From a bacterium (GTDB lineage: Bacteria > UBP15 > UBA6099 > JAJRTR01), in assembly GCA_024278215.1 (NCBI GenBank), contig JAJRTR010000124.1:1-64000 (forward strand): a stretch of DNA of 64,000 nucleotides. The letters are read 5' to 3'. Positions 1 to 8,966 of this stretch are shown here, in pieces. Positions within the stretch are counted from its first letter, which is position 1, and each line of letters starts with the position of its first letter. Below the pieces are notes generated by a model. That model was not told the DNA's origin. It did not search any database and was given only the letters and a program-made list of their open reading frames with translations. Made by a program: the position numbers and the translations under genes.

Positions 1-813
1 CACGACTCCGAGGGCGAGCAGCGCGCCCGCTTCGCCGCGCACGTCGCCGAGTGAACGGAACAGTTCGAGCGCGCCCTCCGCGCAATGTTCCGCCTGTTCG
101 TTTTCGTATATTTGTATATACAGAGCCGCCAGACGGTCGAGACAGTTGGCGATACCCCATTCTTCGTCGATGCTTTCGTTGATGGAAAGCGCTTCCGAAT
201 ATTTCTCGATAGCCTTGTCGATTTCCATCAGCTTGTGGAACATGTAGCCGAGGCACGACAGATGGTAGGCCATGCCCATCATGTCGTCGAGTTCGCGTTC
301 GAGCTCGATAGCTTCGGAATAAAAGGTGTAGGCAAGTTCGTCGTTGTCCTGATGGAGCGCTGAATCGGCGAGCGAGTCGAGGATGTCGACACGGGCGCTG
401 TTGTTATCCATCTTTTCAGCAATACGCAGACTTTTCTGCAACTCTTTGTCGGCCTCTTCATAGTGTTTCTGAGATTTCAGCAGGTTCCCTTTATTGAAAT
501 GAACGGTGAGGCTTCCCTGCGTGTCACTTATTTCAGCGAACAGGTGTTCGGCACGTGCATATTCGCTGATTGCTGTTTCCATGTCGCCGCCAGCGGCGGT
601 TGCGTTGCCGGACAGCAAGTGCAGGGCCGCTCGGTTTTTCTGCGATAGTTCGTTCCTCATGCAGTTGAGGAACAAGCCGCGAGCTTTCTCAAAGTGCAGC
701 GACTCGAGGTCCCTGACACCTTCCTGGAAAAGTTCTTTTATTTTTAATTCGGCATCCGGGAGTTCGCCGTAGTAATTCCATATAAAGCTGTTGCCTACCT
801 GCAAGTTCTTCAA
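1..813 (-). CDS. TPR-repeat protein, partial (C-terminus off window)
   Basis: The minus-strand frame is open from 813 to the left edge, giving 271 codons with no stop inside the window. The translation is helical and repetitive, with recurring pairs such as GNATAAGGDMETAISEYARA, HYEEADKELQKSLRIAEK, LAYTFYSEAIELEREL and IDKAIEKYSEALSINESI, the classic A/G/Y/A pattern of tetratricopeptide repeats. At least five repeats are visible. An in-frame stop lies shortly upstream, so the start must be internal. A TTG at 813-811 follows an AGGCGAGG ribosome-binding site at good spacing and is the best choice. No signal peptide is visible, so a cytoplasmic scaffold or regulator is likely. The partner and function cannot be told from this fragment. 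Confidence 0.8.
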   Translation of the reverse strand, partial: MKNLQVGNSFIWNYYGELPDAELKIKELFQEGVRDLESLHFEKARGLFLNCMRNELSQKNRAALHLLSGNATAAGGDMETAISEYARAEHLFAEISDTQGSLTVHFNKGNLLKSQKHYEEADKELQKSLRIAEKMDNNSARVDILDSLADSALHQDNDELAYTFYSEAIELERELDDMMGMAYHLSCLGYMFHKLMEIDKAIEKYSEALSINESIDEEWGIANCLDRLAALYIQIYENEQAEHCAEGALELFRSLGDVRGEAGALLALGVV

Positions 814-922
814 TTCGATACCTCGCCTTTTGCACAATCTTCCGAGACTCTTTCAATTATATTATGAGGAGGTGATATTGTTTTGTAAACTGCTGGACTG
901 TTGCAGGGTGTGCAATAGAAGG

Positions 923-1708
923 TCATACAAAAATATCTTTGTCCAGGACCCCGTATCTGGTAAAACTGCTTTTCAGCGTCAGGGTAATAGCCATGGAAAC
1001 GGTTATCACAGTGCCGGTGACGATGGCGATCATGATGGCGACCTGGTACTTGATGGCGACCATCGGCGAGGCACCACCGAGTATAACGCCGGTCATCATC
1101 CCGGGCAGCGACACGAGCCCGATGGTGCTTATTGTAGCGACTGTCGGCATGAGCGAGTCACGGTATGCGTCGCGGACAAACGGCATTACCGCCTCTCTGA
1201 GCCGCGCACCCTGCGCCAGCGACAGCAGATATCGCTTTTCGCTTTTTCTCACAGATTTATAGAATCCGCGAATGCCTATTATGTCTGCCCGCAGGCAGTT
1301 GCCCAGTATCATGCCCCCTATCGGAATCGCATATTGCGCGTCGAGCAGATGTGGCCTCTTGAGAATGAGACCAACGAAAAACGTGAGCGGTATCGCCGTG
1401 CCGATAAGCAAAGAAATGAAAACCGGCCATGCGAACCGCCGCATACGCAAGCCCACACCACGAATTATCGACACATCCGCTACCACCGTCATCACGACCA
1501 GCCAGAGCCCGTTGATCCAGAAACTGTTGAGATTGAATATATATTGCAGATAGAGCCCGACGAAAAGTAATTGTACTGTCATCCGCACGACAGCTATCGC
1601 CGATTCCTTTATGATCGGTACACGATACCAAAGCAATATCGCAAGCGGTATTATCAGAAGGGCATAGCCTGCGATGAATGCCGACCATGAGATGTTTATT
1701 GTGTCCAT
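923..1708 (-). CDS. FetB-like (UPF0014 family) ABC transporter permease
   Basis: This 261-residue protein is almost entirely hydrophobic, with about seven membrane segments. It contains features of the UPF0014/YbbM (FetB) family: VVRMTVQLLFVGLYLQYIF near the N-terminus, an IPIGGMILGN stretch in the middle and SLPGMMTGVILGGASP near residue 210. Family knowledge: FetAB is an ABC exporter linked to iron homeostasis and oxidative stress resistance in Escherichia coli. The matching ATPase is encoded just upstream (1914-2543), separated by about 205 bp without a gene, so the pair probably forms one transporter. The substrate is inferred from the family only. Length is typical. The start is an ATG with a weak AGGCG upstream. 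Confidence 0.85.
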   Translation of the reverse strand: MDTINISWSAFIAGYALLIIPLAILLWYRVPIIKESAIAVVRMTVQLLFVGLYLQYIFNLNSFWINGLWLVVMTVVADVSIIRGVGLRMRRFAWPVFISLLIGTAIPLTFFVGLILKRPHLLDAQYAIPIGGMILGNCLRADIIGIRGFYKSVRKSEKRYLLSLAQGARLREAVMPFVRDAYRDSLMPTVATISTIGLVSLPGMMTGVILGGASPMVAIKYQVAIMIAIVTGTVITVSMAITLTLKSSFTRYGVLDKDIFV

Positions 1709-1913
1709 GACGCCTGTCTGTCCGGTTTCTCAGCCTGTTAACACGACAACGCATCTTTCGGATTTTGCAGGCGAGACGCCTTTGCTACTTTCATAAAACA
1801 TCTTTTCAGCTACAAAGGTGCTCTTCTGTGTAGCTCTGCACGTTGTCTTTACGAATGTTGCGTTGTAGTGTTAAGCCATTTCGTGCATGTGCGATGTTCG
1901 CATGTCGATTCTC
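1709..1913. other. Intergenic gap between the fetA-like and fetB-like genes
   Basis: About 205 bp with no credible gene. Around 1769-1788 it contains GGCGAGACGCC, a half-copy of the hairpin motif that is complete at 11461-11479. The gap could hold a separate promoter for the permease gene, but none is clear. Confidence 0.4.
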
Positions 1914-2543
1914 TCAGCAGATCTCAATATTATTGTCGGGAAAAAACACGCCGTTCCGGTCGTGTGAAACTGAAAGAACGGTAATATTGTTCGCGCGGCG
2001 GAAGAAATCCGCCACTGCCTTTTTGCTTTCCGCATCCAGCGCTGATGTCACTTCGTCGAGCAGATAGATGTCTCTATTCAGCAATATTGCCGATACGATG
2101 GCCACCCGCTGCTTTTCGCCGCCGGATAATGTCGCCGCGTCTTTTTCGAGCAGCGAGCGCTGGAGAAGCAACTCGTCGAAGAGCGACTCGCTCCTGCCGC
2201 TGTCGTATTCGATGTTTGAATTGATTTTATATGAAAAAGGCTTTTGAAGTATCTCCGCGACACGGCCCTCGCCGAGGTCGGGTTCCTGCTGCACGAAAGC
2301 AAGTCGACCGCGCAGCCTCCAGATGCTCGATGCGTCGACCTCTTCACCCTCGACAAATATTTCCCCGGCGGTCGGTTGTATAAAACCCATGACGGCCCTG
2401 AGGATCGACGACTTACCCGAACCCGACGGCCCCGTGAGAGACACCCTCGCGCCGACCGGCACACAAAATGATATATCGTCCAATATCCTGCGCCCGTCGA
2501 ATGTCAGAGCGAGACCGGATATTTCCACAGCGTTATTCTTCAC
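1914..2543 (-). CDS. FetA-like ABC transporter ATP-binding protein
   Basis: A 209-residue ATPase with every ABC signature: Walker A GPSGSGKSS near residue 38, Q-loop VQQEP near 85, signature LSGGEKQR near 139, Walker B YLLDEVTSALD near 160 and the switch histidine in SVSHDR near 194. It is short for an ABC ATPase, as FetA/YbbL proteins are. The reading frame stays open far upstream into the preceding gene. A GTG at 2543 with GAGG a few bases upstream gives the normal N-terminus (MKNNAVEISGLALTF) and starts 20 bp after the preceding stop, so co-transcription with the TolB-like gene is likely. Its partner permease is at 923-1708. The iron-related role is inferred from the family. Confidence 0.88.
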   Translation of the reverse strand: MKNNAVEISGLALTFDGRRILDDISFCVPVGARVSLTGPSGSGKSSILRAVMGFIQPTAGEIFVEGEEVDASSIWRLRGRLAFVQQEPDLGEGRVAEILQKPFSYKINSNIEYDSGRSESLFDELLLQRSLLEKDAATLSGGEKQRVAIVSAILLNRDIYLLDEVTSALDAESKKAVADFFRRANNITVLSVSHDRNGVFFPDNNIEIC

Positions 2544-2562
2544 TAATACTTCAACCTCATTT

Positions 2563-3732
2563 TCAAAACCAGACGATTGTCGATGGAAACGCTTTCTTTT
2601 TCGAAGCCTTTTTCTTGTTTTTACCGGTTGCGCCGGAAGTGTAGAGCGTCCAGTTGCCTGCGCCTTTTTTCCTGAGATATGCAAGGCTCTGCCCGTCGGG
2701 CGACCAGACCGGATATATGACATTATACGACGAAGATGTAATACGTTTTCTGCCTGAGCCGTCTTTGTTGATTGTATACAGAACTCTTTTCCCGCCGCGT
2801 GAAGATGTGAAGGCGATTTTCGCCCCGTCGGGCGAGAATACCATATCGGCATTGACGTTTTCGCCGTTTGTAAGACACGTACTGTTTTCAGTGTCCATAT
2901 AGTAGATGCAGAGGTCGTAAAAAGTGGAACCGGGCTTAGTGTCGGGCATGTTTGCGAGATAGATAACCGAGTTGCCGTCGGGCGACCAGCGCGGGTGCAG
3001 TTCGCTTACATAAGTTGTTTTCGTGAGACGTGTTTCCACGCGGTCGCGCGGCAGCTTCGCCATGCGCATCTTGTAGAGGTCATAGTTCCAGTTCCTGAAA
3101 GAGTAGTAGACGATGTATCTGCTGTTGGGCGAAATCTGCGGGTCGAGCGCCTGGTTGTCGGAGAGTGTTATTTGCTTGAAACTCTTGCCCGAGCGGCCGC
3201 CCTTCAGGAGAAAATAGCTTTTCTCCGCTTTCAGCATGTATAGCATATCCGAGCCGCGGGGCATGAACTGCGGGCGTAGTTCCTGCCATAGGAAATTCGA
3301 GATTTTTGTTTCCCGCATCGTCTTAAGGTCTGTGAGATAGATATTCCAGTTCAGGCTTTTGTGTCTCGTGTAGTATGTGCGTGAAGGAAAGTAACTGTAG
3401 AAATATATGTAGAATTCTTCTCGAGGGTAGAATTGCTCGCCGTTCCATTCACGCCAGAGCCGGAGCCCCTCGTCGTCGTATACTCTGTAGGAAGCATAAG
3501 AGATTCTGGTTTTGTCTGCGGAAATAGAAGGATAAAGATTATAGACGCGCTTGAGGGTTGTGTCGTTGTTGAAAGTCAGTTGAGTCTCTGCGCCTCCGGA
3601 GTCGCTGACCCGGAAGATATGTTTTTCCGCGCCCATGTCGCGCACGTAAAGAATGTCGGCCCGCGCGCCGGCGGCAGTGGCGATTGCTGAAAGGATCAGC
3701 GCTGCAATATATATGATTGTTTTATATTTCAT
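2563..3732 (-). CDS. TolB-like beta-propeller protein, secreted
   Basis: The protein starts with a signal peptide (MKYKTIIYIAALILSAIATAAGARA). It then carries a beta-propeller of TolB/WD40-like (PD40) blades, with repeated SPDG signatures at HPRWSPDGNSV, MVFSPDGAKIAF and YPVWSPDGQSLAY. The last 20 or so residues are lysine-rich. The start at 3732 is preferred over an ATG 12 bp upstream because GGAAG lies five bases ahead of it. Predicted location is the periplasm. Unlike true TolB it lies next to neither tolA nor pal, so it should be called TolB-like only. It sits 33 bp downstream of the alanine racemase gene and 20 bp ahead of the FetA-like ATPase, suggesting one transcript. Confidence 0.8.
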   Translation of the reverse strand: MKYKTIIYIAALILSAIATAAGARADILYVRDMGAEKHIFRVSDSGGAETQLTFNNDTTLKRVYNLYPSISADKTRISYASYRVYDDEGLRLWREWNGEQFYPREEFYIYFYSYFPSRTYYTRHKSLNWNIYLTDLKTMRETKISNFLWQELRPQFMPRGSDMLYMLKAEKSYFLLKGGRSGKSFKQITLSDNQALDPQISPNSRYIVYYSFRNWNYDLYKMRMAKLPRDRVETRLTKTTYVSELHPRWSPDGNSVIYLANMPDTKPGSTFYDLCIYYMDTENSTCLTNGENVNADMVFSPDGAKIAFTSSRGGKRVLYTINKDGSGRKRITSSSYNVIYPVWSPDGQSLAYLRKKGAGNWTLYTSGATGKNKKKASKKKAFPSTIVWF

Positions 3733-3765
3733 ATAAACTTCCATGCTGAAAACGAGTCCGGCATA

Positions 3766-4920
3766 TCATATCTCATTTGGATTACCGGCGATGTAATTTG
3801 TGTAGACCCTGTGCACACGTTTGCCGATCAGCGACACTACTTCATAATCTATGGTGCCCAGTATGGCCGCTATTTCATCCACTGTGATTTCGAGATCGCC
3901 CTGCCTGCCGATCAGCACTGCCTCGTTTTCCACTCCGACCGCAGGGACGTCTGTAACATCGACCATCATGAAATCCATGCACACATTGCCGATGACCGGC
4001 GCTTCGCATCCGTTGACCAGCACGCGGCCCGTATTGGACAGCCGCCTGCTGAAGCCATCCGCGTAGCCCGCCGGGAGTGTCGCCACGCGCGTGGGCCGTT
4101 TCGTGACATAAGTTCCACTGTAGCTGATCTTTGTCCCCTCCGGCACAGTCTTCAGTTCCACAATAGTGCTTTTTATCGTCATGGCCGGTTTGAAATCCGC
4201 CACATATTTGCGCATCGCCGCCGAGGGGGCGAGCCCATAGAGAACAATGCCGGGCCGCACCATATCGTATCGGGCGCGATCACAACGGAGCGCGGCGGCG
4301 CTGTTCGCCGCATGCAGCGCGGGCATCGCCATGCCTTCATCTTTCAGACCGGCAATAAGTTTGTCGAACCTGTCAAGCTGCATTTCCGTATACGCTTCAC
4401 CTCCTTCGTCGTCAGCGCACGAAAGGTGTGTGTATATACCGTCAAGTCTTATATTATCCAGAACTCCGATCTCCTTAAGAAGCGGAAGCGACCTTTCGGG
4501 GACAATGCCGATGCGGCTCATACCCGTGTCGATTTTCACGTGGACACGCGCGGTCTTATTCTGTTTTGCAGCCTGCGTGGACAGAGCGCGTGCGAGGCCG
4601 AGGTGGTAGACAGTCTGGATGAAATCGCCCTCGACGACTTCAGCGGCCCATGAAGGCTGCGTGTAGCCGAGGATAAGGATGTCGGTCTCTATACCTGCGT
4701 CGCGAAGCTCGACAGCCTCCTCGAGCGATGCCACGGCGAGGCAATCGACACCGGCGTGCAGCAGCGAGCGCGACACGGCGACAGCGCCGTGTCCGTAAGC
4801 GTCCGCCTTCACTACGCCCATGATTTTCACATCGTCCCCGACACGCGCCCTGACAAGTCGGAGGTTGTGTTCGATTTTATCGCAATCGATTTCGGCCCAG
4901 ATCGGCCTGAATATTCTCAT
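3766..4920 (-). CDS. alr: Alanine racemase
   Basis: This 384-residue enzyme interconverts L- and D-alanine for peptidoglycan synthesis using pyridoxal phosphate. The PLP lysine is in VVKADAYGHG (K38), and the second catalytic base is the tyrosine of SYSGTY (near Y267). The family signatures HVKIDTGMSRIG, VRPGIVLYG and LPAGYADG are present. Length is normal. The ATG at 4920 follows AAGGGA at good spacing. The gene lies between nnrE-nnrD upstream and the TolB-like gene downstream; alr beside nnrD is a common bacterial arrangement. Confidence 0.97.
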   Translation of the reverse strand: MRIFRPIWAEIDCDKIEHNLRLVRARVGDDVKIMGVVKADAYGHGAVAVSRSLLHAGVDCLAVASLEEAVELRDAGIETDILILGYTQPSWAAEVVEGDFIQTVYHLGLARALSTQAAKQNKTARVHVKIDTGMSRIGIVPERSLPLLKEIGVLDNIRLDGIYTHLSCADDEGGEAYTEMQLDRFDKLIAGLKDEGMAMPALHAANSAAALRCDRARYDMVRPGIVLYGLAPSAAMRKYVADFKPAMTIKSTIVELKTVPEGTKISYSGTYVTKRPTRVATLPAGYADGFSRRLSNTGRVLVNGCEAPVIGNVCMDFMMVDVTDVPAVGVENEAVLIGRQGDLEITVDEIAAILGTIDYEVVSLIGKRVHRVYTNYIAGNPNEI

Positions 4921-4957
4921 AATTGTTTCCCTTTCGCAGCTTCACGCGCAAACGCTG

Positions 4958-4989
4958 TTAACCCGCACAGGTGAAATATGCGAGGCTAA
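4958..4989. repeat. R2-type hairpin remnant
   Basis: A degenerate copy of the R2 hairpin: ACCCGCA, then GGTGAAATATGCG. It sits between alr and the nnr gene and overlaps the last codons and stop of the latter. The stem is imperfect here, so a terminator role is uncertain. Confidence 0.5.
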
Positions 4990-6548
4990 ACGGCAGCCTC
5001 GTAAATCTTTCTGACAGCCGATGCAATCGAAGAGACGATATCCGAAGCGATCATCGAGCGGCGTCCCGACTCGGAAGCAGCCGCGTCACCGGCCATTCCA
5101 TGCAGATAAACACCAGTCATAGCCGCGAGTTCAGGCTCCATGCCCTCGCCGAGCAGCGACCCGATGATACCGCTGAGCACATCGCCGCTGCCCGCTGTGG
5201 CCATTCCGCCGTTGCCTGTCGGATTTACGTAAACCGCGCCATCGGGTGTCGCAATCAGCGAGTTCGGCCCCTTCAGCACGACTATCACCGAATATTCCAT
5301 CGCAAAATCACGGGCCGTCTCGAACCTCGCCGCCTGCACATCGGAAATCTTCTTTCCGGTCAGGCGCGCCATCTCGCCCGGATGCGGTGTCAGCACAACA
5401 GGCGCGCGCGCTATATTCAAAACATCAGGGTCGCGAGCGATGCAATTAAGTCCGTCCGCATCTATCAGCAGCGGAACACGGCACTCCTCGACGACTCTTT
5501 CGACAATCTCCTGCGCTCCGTCCGTCACGCTTATGCCCGGACCGAGAACCACGGCGTCGACATCTTCGAGTTTATCGACGATCGCGCCTGCGGCGGACAA
5601 CGCAAGGCGGCCACGGCTGTCTTCATCCTGCGGCAGAGTAATCGCTTCAGTAAATTTTCGCTCGATAATATTATTGAGTCCACGCGGGACAGCCAGATAT
5701 ATCAGGCCCGTGCCGGTGCGCAGCGCCGCTTCGCCTGCCAGTATCGTCGCGCCCGACATGCCGCGCGAACCGCCGACAATCAACACTTTACCGCAATCGC
5801 CCTTATGCACGTCGTCCGTCCTGAACGTAAATATTCTGCTCACATAATCCAGTGTCGTCAGATATGCGGCCGGTTCTGTTTCATCCAGCAGAGAGCGGGG
5901 GATACCGATGTCCACGACATAGACACTGCCCGCTTTTTCCGCGGCGGGATGCACAAAAAGCCCGATTTTCGCAGCGCCGAATGTCGCCGTGTGGTCCGCC
6001 TCGACCGCGCCGTTATAAACACGCCCTTCGTCGACACTTATCCCGGACGGCACATCCACCGCGAACACCGGGCAATCCGCGTTATTGATTGCTTTGATAA
6101 TTTTCAGATAAAAAGGTTTCACCTCACCTTTAACACCTGTTCCAAGCAACGCGTCCACAAGCAGGTCGGCTTTTTTGACCCTGTTTCGTAGTGGAGAAAG
6201 TTTTTTCGCTTCGGTAATACTTATCACCGGGATACCCATCCTGACGCAAATCTCCATATTGGTTTTCGCGTCGCCTTTTATGTCCGCCGGTTTCGCGCCC
6301 AGCACAACCTCGGGCGTCGCGCCCGCGTTCAGCAGGTAGCGCGCGACAGCGAAACCGTCGCCTCCGTTATTCCCTTTTCCGCAAACAATCAGCGCGTACT
6401 TGCCGTCCAGCGGGGCCATCTCATTACTGATCACTTTAAACAGGCCCCTGGATGCGTTTTCCATCAGCACAATACCTGGAATGCCCATATCTTTAATCGC
6501 AGTCTCATCGAGTTTTCGCATCTGTGCCGCTGTCAGTAATTTCATCAT
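4986..6548 (-). CDS. nnrD/nnrE: Bifunctional NAD(P)H-hydrate epimerase / ADP-dependent dehydratase
   Basis: A 520-residue fusion that repairs damaged NAD(P)H hydrates. Residues 1 to about 215 form the YjeF_N epimerase domain, with GKGNNGGDGFAVARYL near residue 56 and a LVDALLGTG segment. Residues from about 235 form the ribokinase-like dehydratase domain, with VGGSRGMSGATILAGEAALRTG, LTPHPGEMARL and the nucleotide/catalytic loop GGMATAGSGDVLSGIIG. Both halves look complete and the length matches the two-domain family. Two adjacent ATG codons are possible starts, with GGAG nine bases upstream. Alr follows 65 bp downstream. Confidence 0.95.
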   Translation of the reverse strand: MMKLLTAAQMRKLDETAIKDMGIPGIVLMENASRGLFKVISNEMAPLDGKYALIVCGKGNNGGDGFAVARYLLNAGATPEVVLGAKPADIKGDAKTNMEICVRMGIPVISITEAKKLSPLRNRVKKADLLVDALLGTGVKGEVKPFYLKIIKAINNADCPVFAVDVPSGISVDEGRVYNGAVEADHTATFGAAKIGLFVHPAAEKAGSVYVVDIGIPRSLLDETEPAAYLTTLDYVSRIFTFRTDDVHKGDCGKVLIVGGSRGMSGATILAGEAALRTGTGLIYLAVPRGLNNIIERKFTEAITLPQDEDSRGRLALSAAGAIVDKLEDVDAVVLGPGISVTDGAQEIVERVVEECRVPLLIDADGLNCIARDPDVLNIARAPVVLTPHPGEMARLTGKKISDVQAARFETARDFAMEYSVIVVLKGPNSLIATPDGAVYVNPTGNGGMATAGSGDVLSGIIGSLLGEGMEPELAAMTGVYLHGMAGDAAASESGRRSMIASDIVSSIASAVRKIYEAAV

Positions 6549-6898
6549 AACAAATCACTCCACAATAATTGTGAATATTCCGATACATCCTCATTTATTC
6601 TAAAGAACCAATTGCAAAATTCTGATTCGGCTGCGGTCGGCTGCAATTGTACATAGCTGCGTTGTCGGCACAAAATCACCCTCAACGTACTCGGTGAGTA
6701 CGTCTGCGGGGATTTTGCACCTCCGCCTTGCTTCTGAAAAATTTCGTTCGACCTCGCTACGAACATAATTGTGCAATTGGCTCTAAATAAAAATCTGTTT
6801 TATGGGAAATACGACAAAAGCCGACCGTTGTACATCCGAACAGCAGCCCGGCATGTCGTTAAATAATGTCAGCATAAAAAGTGCTTGCCGCCAGTGCG
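6549..6898. other. Intergenic region holding an R1 repeat
   Basis: This 350-bp stretch has no gene. Its centre is one complete R1 element (6606-6782). The remainder is AT-rich sequence that presumably contains the promoter for the nnr-alr genes, but no convincing -35/-10 pair was picked out. Confidence 0.6.
6606..6782 (-). mobile_element. R1 miniature inverted-repeat element, copy A
   Basis: A 177-bp element. Its left end reads AACCAATTGCAAAATT and its right end AATTGTGCAATTGGCT, an inverted pair. The interior matches the other R1 copies in inverted orientation relative to copies B and C. It is flanked by CTAAAG (6600-6605) and CTAAAT (6783-6788), a 6-bp direct repeat with one mismatch that looks like a target duplication. 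It has no coding capacity. Confidence 0.85.
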
Positions 6899-7408
6899 TC
6901 AAAGGTCCATATCATCATCGTCAGCCGGCTGGATCATACTGACCCGCCGCTGGTGGCGTCCGCCCTCGAATTCTGTTTCGAGCCATTTCGTGATAATCTC
7001 GATCGCCATGTCGGACCCGATAAGTCTTGCGCCGAGGCACAGTATATTCGAGTCGTTGTGCCGCCTCGACAACATTGCCGAATATGGCTCCGAACATAGC
7101 GCCGCCCTGATGCCCGTCACTTTATTTGCCGCCATGCTCATGCCTATGCCTGAACCGCAGATAAGTATTCCCTTATCACAATTACCGGCGGCCACCTTTT
7201 CTGCCGCGGCATGGGCGAAAACCGGGTAGTCGCACGATTCCCTGGAATCCGTGCCGACATCCACCACCTCATACCCCTGGCCATCGAGCCAACCGATAAC
7301 CTGCGCCTTCATGTCATAAGCGGCGTGGTCGCTACCGACAGCTACTTTCTGCGTCCTCTTCTCCAAAACATGGCCCCCAATACTCTTTGTGAATTCATAA
7401 TATATCAT
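6899..7408 (-). CDS. rpiB: Ribose-5-phosphate isomerase B (RpiB/LacAB family)
   Basis: The protein carries the RpiB signatures: KVAVGSDHAAYDMKAQV at the N-terminus, the ILICGSGIGMSMAANKV loop with the catalytic cysteine, and the IRAALCSEPYSAMLSRRHNDSN segment. It interconverts ribose-5-phosphate and ribulose-5-phosphate in the pentose phosphate pathway. With the ATG at 7408 (GGTGG five bases upstream) it has 169 residues, slightly long for the family. A TTG shortly downstream, also preceded by a G-rich site, would give a more standard N-terminus, so the exact start is open. The C-terminus ends in an acidic DDDDMDL tail. Confidence 0.92.
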   Translation of the reverse strand: MIYYEFTKSIGGHVLEKRTQKVAVGSDHAAYDMKAQVIGWLDGQGYEVVDVGTDSRESCDYPVFAHAAAEKVAAGNCDKGILICGSGIGMSMAANKVTGIRAALCSEPYSAMLSRRHNDSNILCLGARLIGSDMAIEIITKWLETEFEGGRHQRRVSMIQPADDDDMDL

Positions 7409-7499
7409 GTTCCACCGGATGTAAACCCGAATCGGGGCGGGAGAGCGGCAATATCCTGTGACTTGAGCACCTGTGCGAAGCAGCAAGAAAACAAAACAG

Positions 7500-7562
7500 A
7501 GCACGCAGAGGGAAATACCTTTTCAACCTCCGTGTTTTCCGGGTTTCTGTGCCCTCCGTGTT
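7500..7562. repeat. Degenerate CACGGAGG-type simple repeat
   Basis: On the minus strand this reads as alternating CACGGAGG and CACAGA units. It overlaps the 3' end of the preceding gene and supplies its last codons. Similar loose direct repeats are seen between genes in many bacterial genomes. Confidence 0.45.
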
Positions 7563-8956
7563 GATCTTTGTCTTTCGTCATACAGCAGCAGGTCGACATT
7601 GACCTCGAAGATGCCGAGGGCCGTGCCGGCGAGGAGACGGTTGGTTTTCGGCGTGAGATAGAGAGCGCGGCAGTTGCGGCCTACGTAGACGCTGCCGACG
7701 CGGCGATGGTCGAAGCCGAATATCAACAGGTCTGGCCCAAGCATATTACCGACATAAATGAGTTTTCTTTTTTCATCGACAAGCACAGGTCGAGCGCCGG
7801 GTTTTGCACGCAGTGTGCCTGTTGTTCCGAACGTGTCGCGGTCCACTGCAAACACTTTTCCCGACATCGAGTTCGACACGTAAACACGTCGCCGCGCGGA
7901 ATCGAGCGCGACGCCGCCGCCGACGAATGAAAGAGGGAATTTCACCCTGATCTTTTTCAGCAGATGCAGGTCGATCTCGCTCAGCATGTACGGGAACATC
8001 CAGTTGGACGTATACATCTCACCGCTGTTCCAGTCGACCGCAACATCGATCGGCGAGCCGAAAACATTTTTTTTATGTTTCTGCTCGAGGTCCGGCAGGC
8101 TGAACTCGATCATCGTGCCGTTCCCCTCGTGCGTAACGAATGCACGGTTGAAAATCCTGTCGACGACAATAAACATCGGGTATGGATTTGTCGGTCTCGA
8201 CTCGACGGGTTCGAGAGTGGCGGCATCCAGCTTGAGGAGTTTGCCGTTGTCGTAGTCTGTGGCGAGCAGATATTTCTCATCCGGAGTGAGCTCGGCATCG
8301 TATATGCGGCTCGACGACCAGCGGATGGGTTTTTCGCTGCCCGGGATGCGCGGGTCTATGCTGCGCAGGCTGTAAAAACCGGCATCGTTTTTTTCATTCC
8401 CCTTGCCCTTTGCAGTGAAGAAGAGCCTGGACTCGTCGGAGTTCGACGTTATCCGCCTGACGCCGTCATATAAGCGGAACGCGCCGCGGTCGGGCCTCGT
8501 CGTGTTGCCCATAAACAGGAAAACCGGTCGGATATACTTTTCCGTATTGATGCGGTCGAGCAACTTGTCGGAACAGCGCGGCGGGAGAAAAAGAAGGAAG
8601 ACGCACAGGGTCGTTATATTCAGGAGCAGACCCGCCGCGAGTTCCACACGCAGTTTGCGTGCCGCCGCAAGTGCGATGCAGGCCGCGAGCGCGGGCAGCA
8701 GCACGGCGGCGTAGTGATAGACGGAAAATCTGAAAAGAAAAAATAGAAAAAAGAAGAGCAACGCGAAATAAGCGGCATAGAGAAGTTTTGCAGTGCGGCC
8801 AGGCTCGACGCCCCGCTCGCGCCGTAGCCGCACCGCCGCATAACCGCCGCACAGCACCAGAGTCAGCGCCGGCAGCGGCGGCACGACAAATGCCATCGCT
8901 CCATTGACAAACAGAAACGGGAAAAGACCTGTAAGAAAAAGAATCAGTGCTCGCAT
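7523..8956 (-). CDS. Membrane protein with C-terminal YVTN/NHL-type beta-propeller
   Basis: A 477-residue protein with two parts. The first 165 residues or so hold about five membrane segments (MRALILFLTGLFPFLFVNG onward). The rest is a propeller whose blades carry motifs such as DEKYLLATDYDNGKLLKLDA, ARRRVYVSNSMSGKVFAVD and KRKLIYVGNMLGPDLLIF, typical of YVTN/NHL repeats. The propeller probably faces the periplasm. The ATG at 8956 lies 10 bp beyond the stop of the upstream glycosyltransferase gene, so the two are likely co-transcribed. The final 14 residues (RSTRRAQKPGKHGG) are encoded by a simple repeat and are probably not ancestral. The exact function is unknown. Confidence 0.75.
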   Translation of the reverse strand: MRALILFLTGLFPFLFVNGAMAFVVPPLPALTLVLCGGYAAVRLRRERGVEPGRTAKLLYAAYFALLFFFLFFLFRFSVYHYAAVLLPALAACIALAAARKLRVELAAGLLLNITTLCVFLLFLPPRCSDKLLDRINTEKYIRPVFLFMGNTTRPDRGAFRLYDGVRRITSNSDESRLFFTAKGKGNEKNDAGFYSLRSIDPRIPGSEKPIRWSSSRIYDAELTPDEKYLLATDYDNGKLLKLDAATLEPVESRPTNPYPMFIVVDRIFNRAFVTHEGNGTMIEFSLPDLEQKHKKNVFGSPIDVAVDWNSGEMYTSNWMFPYMLSEIDLHLLKKIRVKFPLSFVGGGVALDSARRRVYVSNSMSGKVFAVDRDTFGTTGTLRAKPGARPVLVDEKRKLIYVGNMLGPDLLIFGFDHRRVGSVYVGRNCRALYLTPKTNRLLAGTALGIFEVNVDLLLYDERQRSTRRAQKPGKHGG

Positions 8957-8966
8957 GATATTTGTA

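Noticed and set aside
791-1570. Long plus-strand frame opposite the FetB-like gene
   Set aside because: It is a shadow of the minus-strand permease, rich in H, R and Q, with no domain.
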